A stretch of 14,956 bases of DNA. Origin: DATAFF01 sp036265615 (GTDB lineage Bacteria > Pseudomonadota > Alphaproteobacteria > Rhizobiales > Aestuariivirgaceae). The DNA lies in NCBI GenBank assembly GCA_036265615.1, contig DATAOT010000170.1, positions 1 through 14,956 on the forward strand, given 5' to 3'. Shown piece by piece: positions 13,564-14,956 of this stretch. Every line of letters begins with the position of its first letter. Position 1 is the stretch's first letter. The translations under genes and the position numbers were made by a program. Below the pieces are notes generated by a model. It made no database searches. It had not been told where the DNA came from and saw only the letters and a list, made by a program, of their open reading frames with translations.

Positions 13564-14731
13564 ACGCGGCGAAATCCTTTCGGCTGATGCCGACCGCCTT
13601 GAGTGCTATGGCAAGCGGCTCGCCGCCGGCATCGGCGAGAATGGCGCGCGCGGCCGCCAGGGAGAGGCCGGCAGCGGCGGCAAGCAGGCGTGCCGCCTCA
13701 TCTTCGGCGCCGCGCGCCAAGGCCTCGATCATTCGGGCAACATCGCCACTGCCAGGGCGCGCGGGGCTCTCGCGGTCGATCGTGGCAACGATCTTGAGCA
13801 TGCGGCCGATGGTGGACGAATCGGCAAGAAAGCGGGTCAGGACGTAGCGGCGAAGTTCGGGCGGAAGGTCGAAGAACAGGTCGAAGGCGATGGCCGGCGG
13901 CGTGTCGGCGCGCGTCATGAGCGGCGCCTGCAGCATCGGGTGGGTCCTTGTCGCCGCAGCCAGTGCCCGGAAGACCTCGACCGAAAGCTCCGCACCGGGG
14001 TTGCGCAGGAGCGCGAGCAGAACCGCCGGATCCTCGCTTGCCACCAGCCGGGCGACCAGGCCCTGCGGCAGCACGCGCCGGCGGGCGATCAGCCTGATGC
14101 GCTCGAGATCCCCGCTCGCCACCACCCGCTCAAGCTCGAGTTCGCCGATGGCGGCGCTCTCGAGCAGCGACGCGATGAGCGTGGTGTCGCCATGCGTCAA
14201 GAGGCTCGAGAGCAATGGCGCCGGCGGGTCGCGCGTCACCGAAACCCGCTCGCAGATCAGCTTCACGAACTTGCCGGGCAGCCGCGGCAGGAGACGGCAT
14301 AGAATATCGGCCGCCATGGCCCGCTCCTGCGGTTGTGCCGCCGGGGCCGGGCGCGCCATGATGTCGAGCAGCAGCCGCACCACCTCGCCGGTCTCGGCTT
14401 CCGCCGGATCATGCGCCATGTCGGGGCTGGTCGTCGGGGCAGCCGCAGCAGGTGCAGGTTCGGGCGATGGCTCCGGCGCAGGCTCGGGCCTCGGCTCGGG
14501 CACCGGTTCCGGCGGGATCGGGAACAGCGCAAGCACCGGTTCCTCCGCCACCTCTGGTTCGCAGCTCGCGGGAGCGCTCGCCGCTTCCGTGTCGTTGGCA
14601 GGCCGCAGCCGCAGCGACAGCGCGCGGAAGGACTGAGCGGTGACCCGTTGGTCCGCCTCAGCCTGCGTCACCCCGATGATCGGGCCGCCGCCTGTGGCGC
14701 CGTCCGCCCTCATGCGCTTGGTGTTCCTCAT
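13454..14731 (-). CDS. DUF2336 domain-containing protein with a frame break near its end
   Basis: As read, this is a 425-residue protein starting at the ATG at 14731, with a GGGG-rich stretch upstream that could bind ribosomes. Residues 1-70 look disordered, and residues 73-98 are a Pro-Glu repeat linker (PEPVPEPRPEPAPEP). From about 110 a helical repeat region of the DUF2336/HEAT-like kind follows (VVRLLLDIMARP, then LLSSLLTHGDTTLIASLLES, ELELERVVASGDLERIRLIA, VLLALLRNPGAELSVEVFRA). The end, after RKDFAAC, is basic and unlike the family; the likely true end is in another frame. Repair would give about 435 residues ending LLTYWGWRFGV. The family is alphaproteobacterial and of unknown function, probably protein-binding. 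It lies divergent from msrB across 101 bases and upstream of mucR. Confidence 0.82.
   Translation of the reverse strand: MRNTKRMRADGATGGGPIIGVTQAEADQRVTAQSFRALSLRLRPANDTEAASAPASCEPEVAEEPVLALFPIPPEPVPEPRPEPAPEPSPEPAPAAAAPTTSPDMAHDPAEAETGEVVRLLLDIMARPAPAAQPQERAMAADILCRLLPRLPGKFVKLICERVSVTRDPPAPLLSSLLTHGDTTLIASLLESAAIGELELERVVASGDLERIRLIARRRVLPQGLVARLVASEDPAVLLALLRNPGAELSVEVFRALAAATRTHPMLQAPLMTRADTPPAIAFDLFFDLPPELRRYVLTRFLADSSTIGRMLKIVATIDRESPARPGSGDVARMIEALARGAEDEAARLLAAAAGLSLAAARAILADAGGEPLAIALKAVGISRKDFAACLKPSKSWGRNCRKGGIPPSCRNFSIPYHIIKPKYY
14438..14515 (-). repeat. Pro-Glu repeat coding segment
   Basis: Tandem PEP-x units (PEPVPEPRPEPAPEPSPEPA) followed by an alanine run form a low-complexity linker of about 26 residues in the DUF2336 protein. 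The DNA is correspondingly repetitive (GGCTCGGG/GGCTCCGG-type units). Confidence 0.6.
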
Positions 14732-14832
14732 CCCGCACCCCAGCCAAGAGCAAGCGCATCGAGAGGTGTAAACTTGCTTAATGGCGCACTAGGTTATAGC
14801 CACGACGGGTCCGGCAAAGGGAGCAAGGCAAG

Positions 14833-14956
14833 ATGACGAACGAGGACAAGCCGAGCGAGAAGTCGGATGCAGAATGGCGCGCCGAGCTCACGCCCGAGCA
14901 ATATTACATCACCCGCGAGCACGGCACCGAGCGGCCCTTCTCGCATCCCTACAATC
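14833..14956 (+). CDS. msrB: Peptide-methionine (R)-S-oxide reductase MsrB, 5' part
   Basis: The first 41 residues are visible before the window ends. A short charged leader (MTNEDKPSEKSDAEWRAE) is followed by LTPEQYYITREHGTERPFSH and PYN, the conserved MsrB start; MsrB reduces the R form of methionine sulfoxide in proteins. The catalytic cysteine and zinc ligands lie beyond the edge. AAGGGAG 9 bases and AAGG 4 bases before the ATG are both usable ribosome binding sites. It is divergent from the DUF2336 gene. Confidence 0.92.
   Translation, partial: MTNEDKPSEKSDAEWRAELTPEQYYITREHGTERPFSHPYN

Overview
The window reads as a GC-rich chromosome segment from an alphaproteobacterium, most likely order Hyphomicrobiales (Rhizobiales). 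The reasons are a MucR/Ros-type regulator, paired DUF1214 and DUF1254 membrane proteins, DUF1491, DUF5330, DUF6456, DUF2336 and PAS_5 proteins, and a rhizobial-style class III adenylate cyclase. No genus can be assigned by eye. No tRNA, rRNA, CRISPR array or intact insertion sequence was seen.

Layout. (1) Positions 1-3215 look like the more accessory part. An unrecognised reading frame runs off the left edge on the minus strand. It is followed by a large multidomain adenylate cyclase (635-2821) whose GTG start is set by a ribosome binding site and by family homology. Its domains are cyclase, membrane segment, TolB-like domain, TPR region and HEAT-like tail. About 390 bases without a convincing gene follow. 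(2) Positions 3216-7654 hold a DHA2-type MFS exporter, a convergent YcgN-like cysteine-rich protein, and divergently a class A penicillin-binding protein. (3) Positions 7775-8897 hold the DUF1214/DUF1254 pair as a short operon. (4) Positions 8970-10289, minus strand, hold a peptidoglycan-binding-domain membrane protein, DUF1491 and a 59-residue protein whose 3' end lies in a TGAGTAG-like intergenic repeat. (5) Positions 10552-11502, plus strand, hold DUF5330 and SufE. SufE overlaps tail to tail with a minus-strand DUF6456 gene. (6) Positions 11449-14731, minus strand, hold DUF6456, a PAS_5 sensor-like protein, MucR with a hairpin terminator at its stop codon, and a DUF2336 HEAT-like protein whose conserved C-terminus lies in another frame. 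(7) The 5' end of msrB runs off the right edge.

Most genes are housekeeping or conserved alphaproteobacterial genes for the envelope (PBP1A, peptidoglycan binding), iron-sulfur assembly (SufE), protein repair (MsrB) and regulation (MucR, cAMP). I do not see a clear new multi-gene system. The observations most worth checking are the cyclase with HEAT-like repeats, the DUF2336 frame break, the small 59-residue gene with its repeat, the palindromic intergenic elements, and the sufE/DUF6456 overlap.
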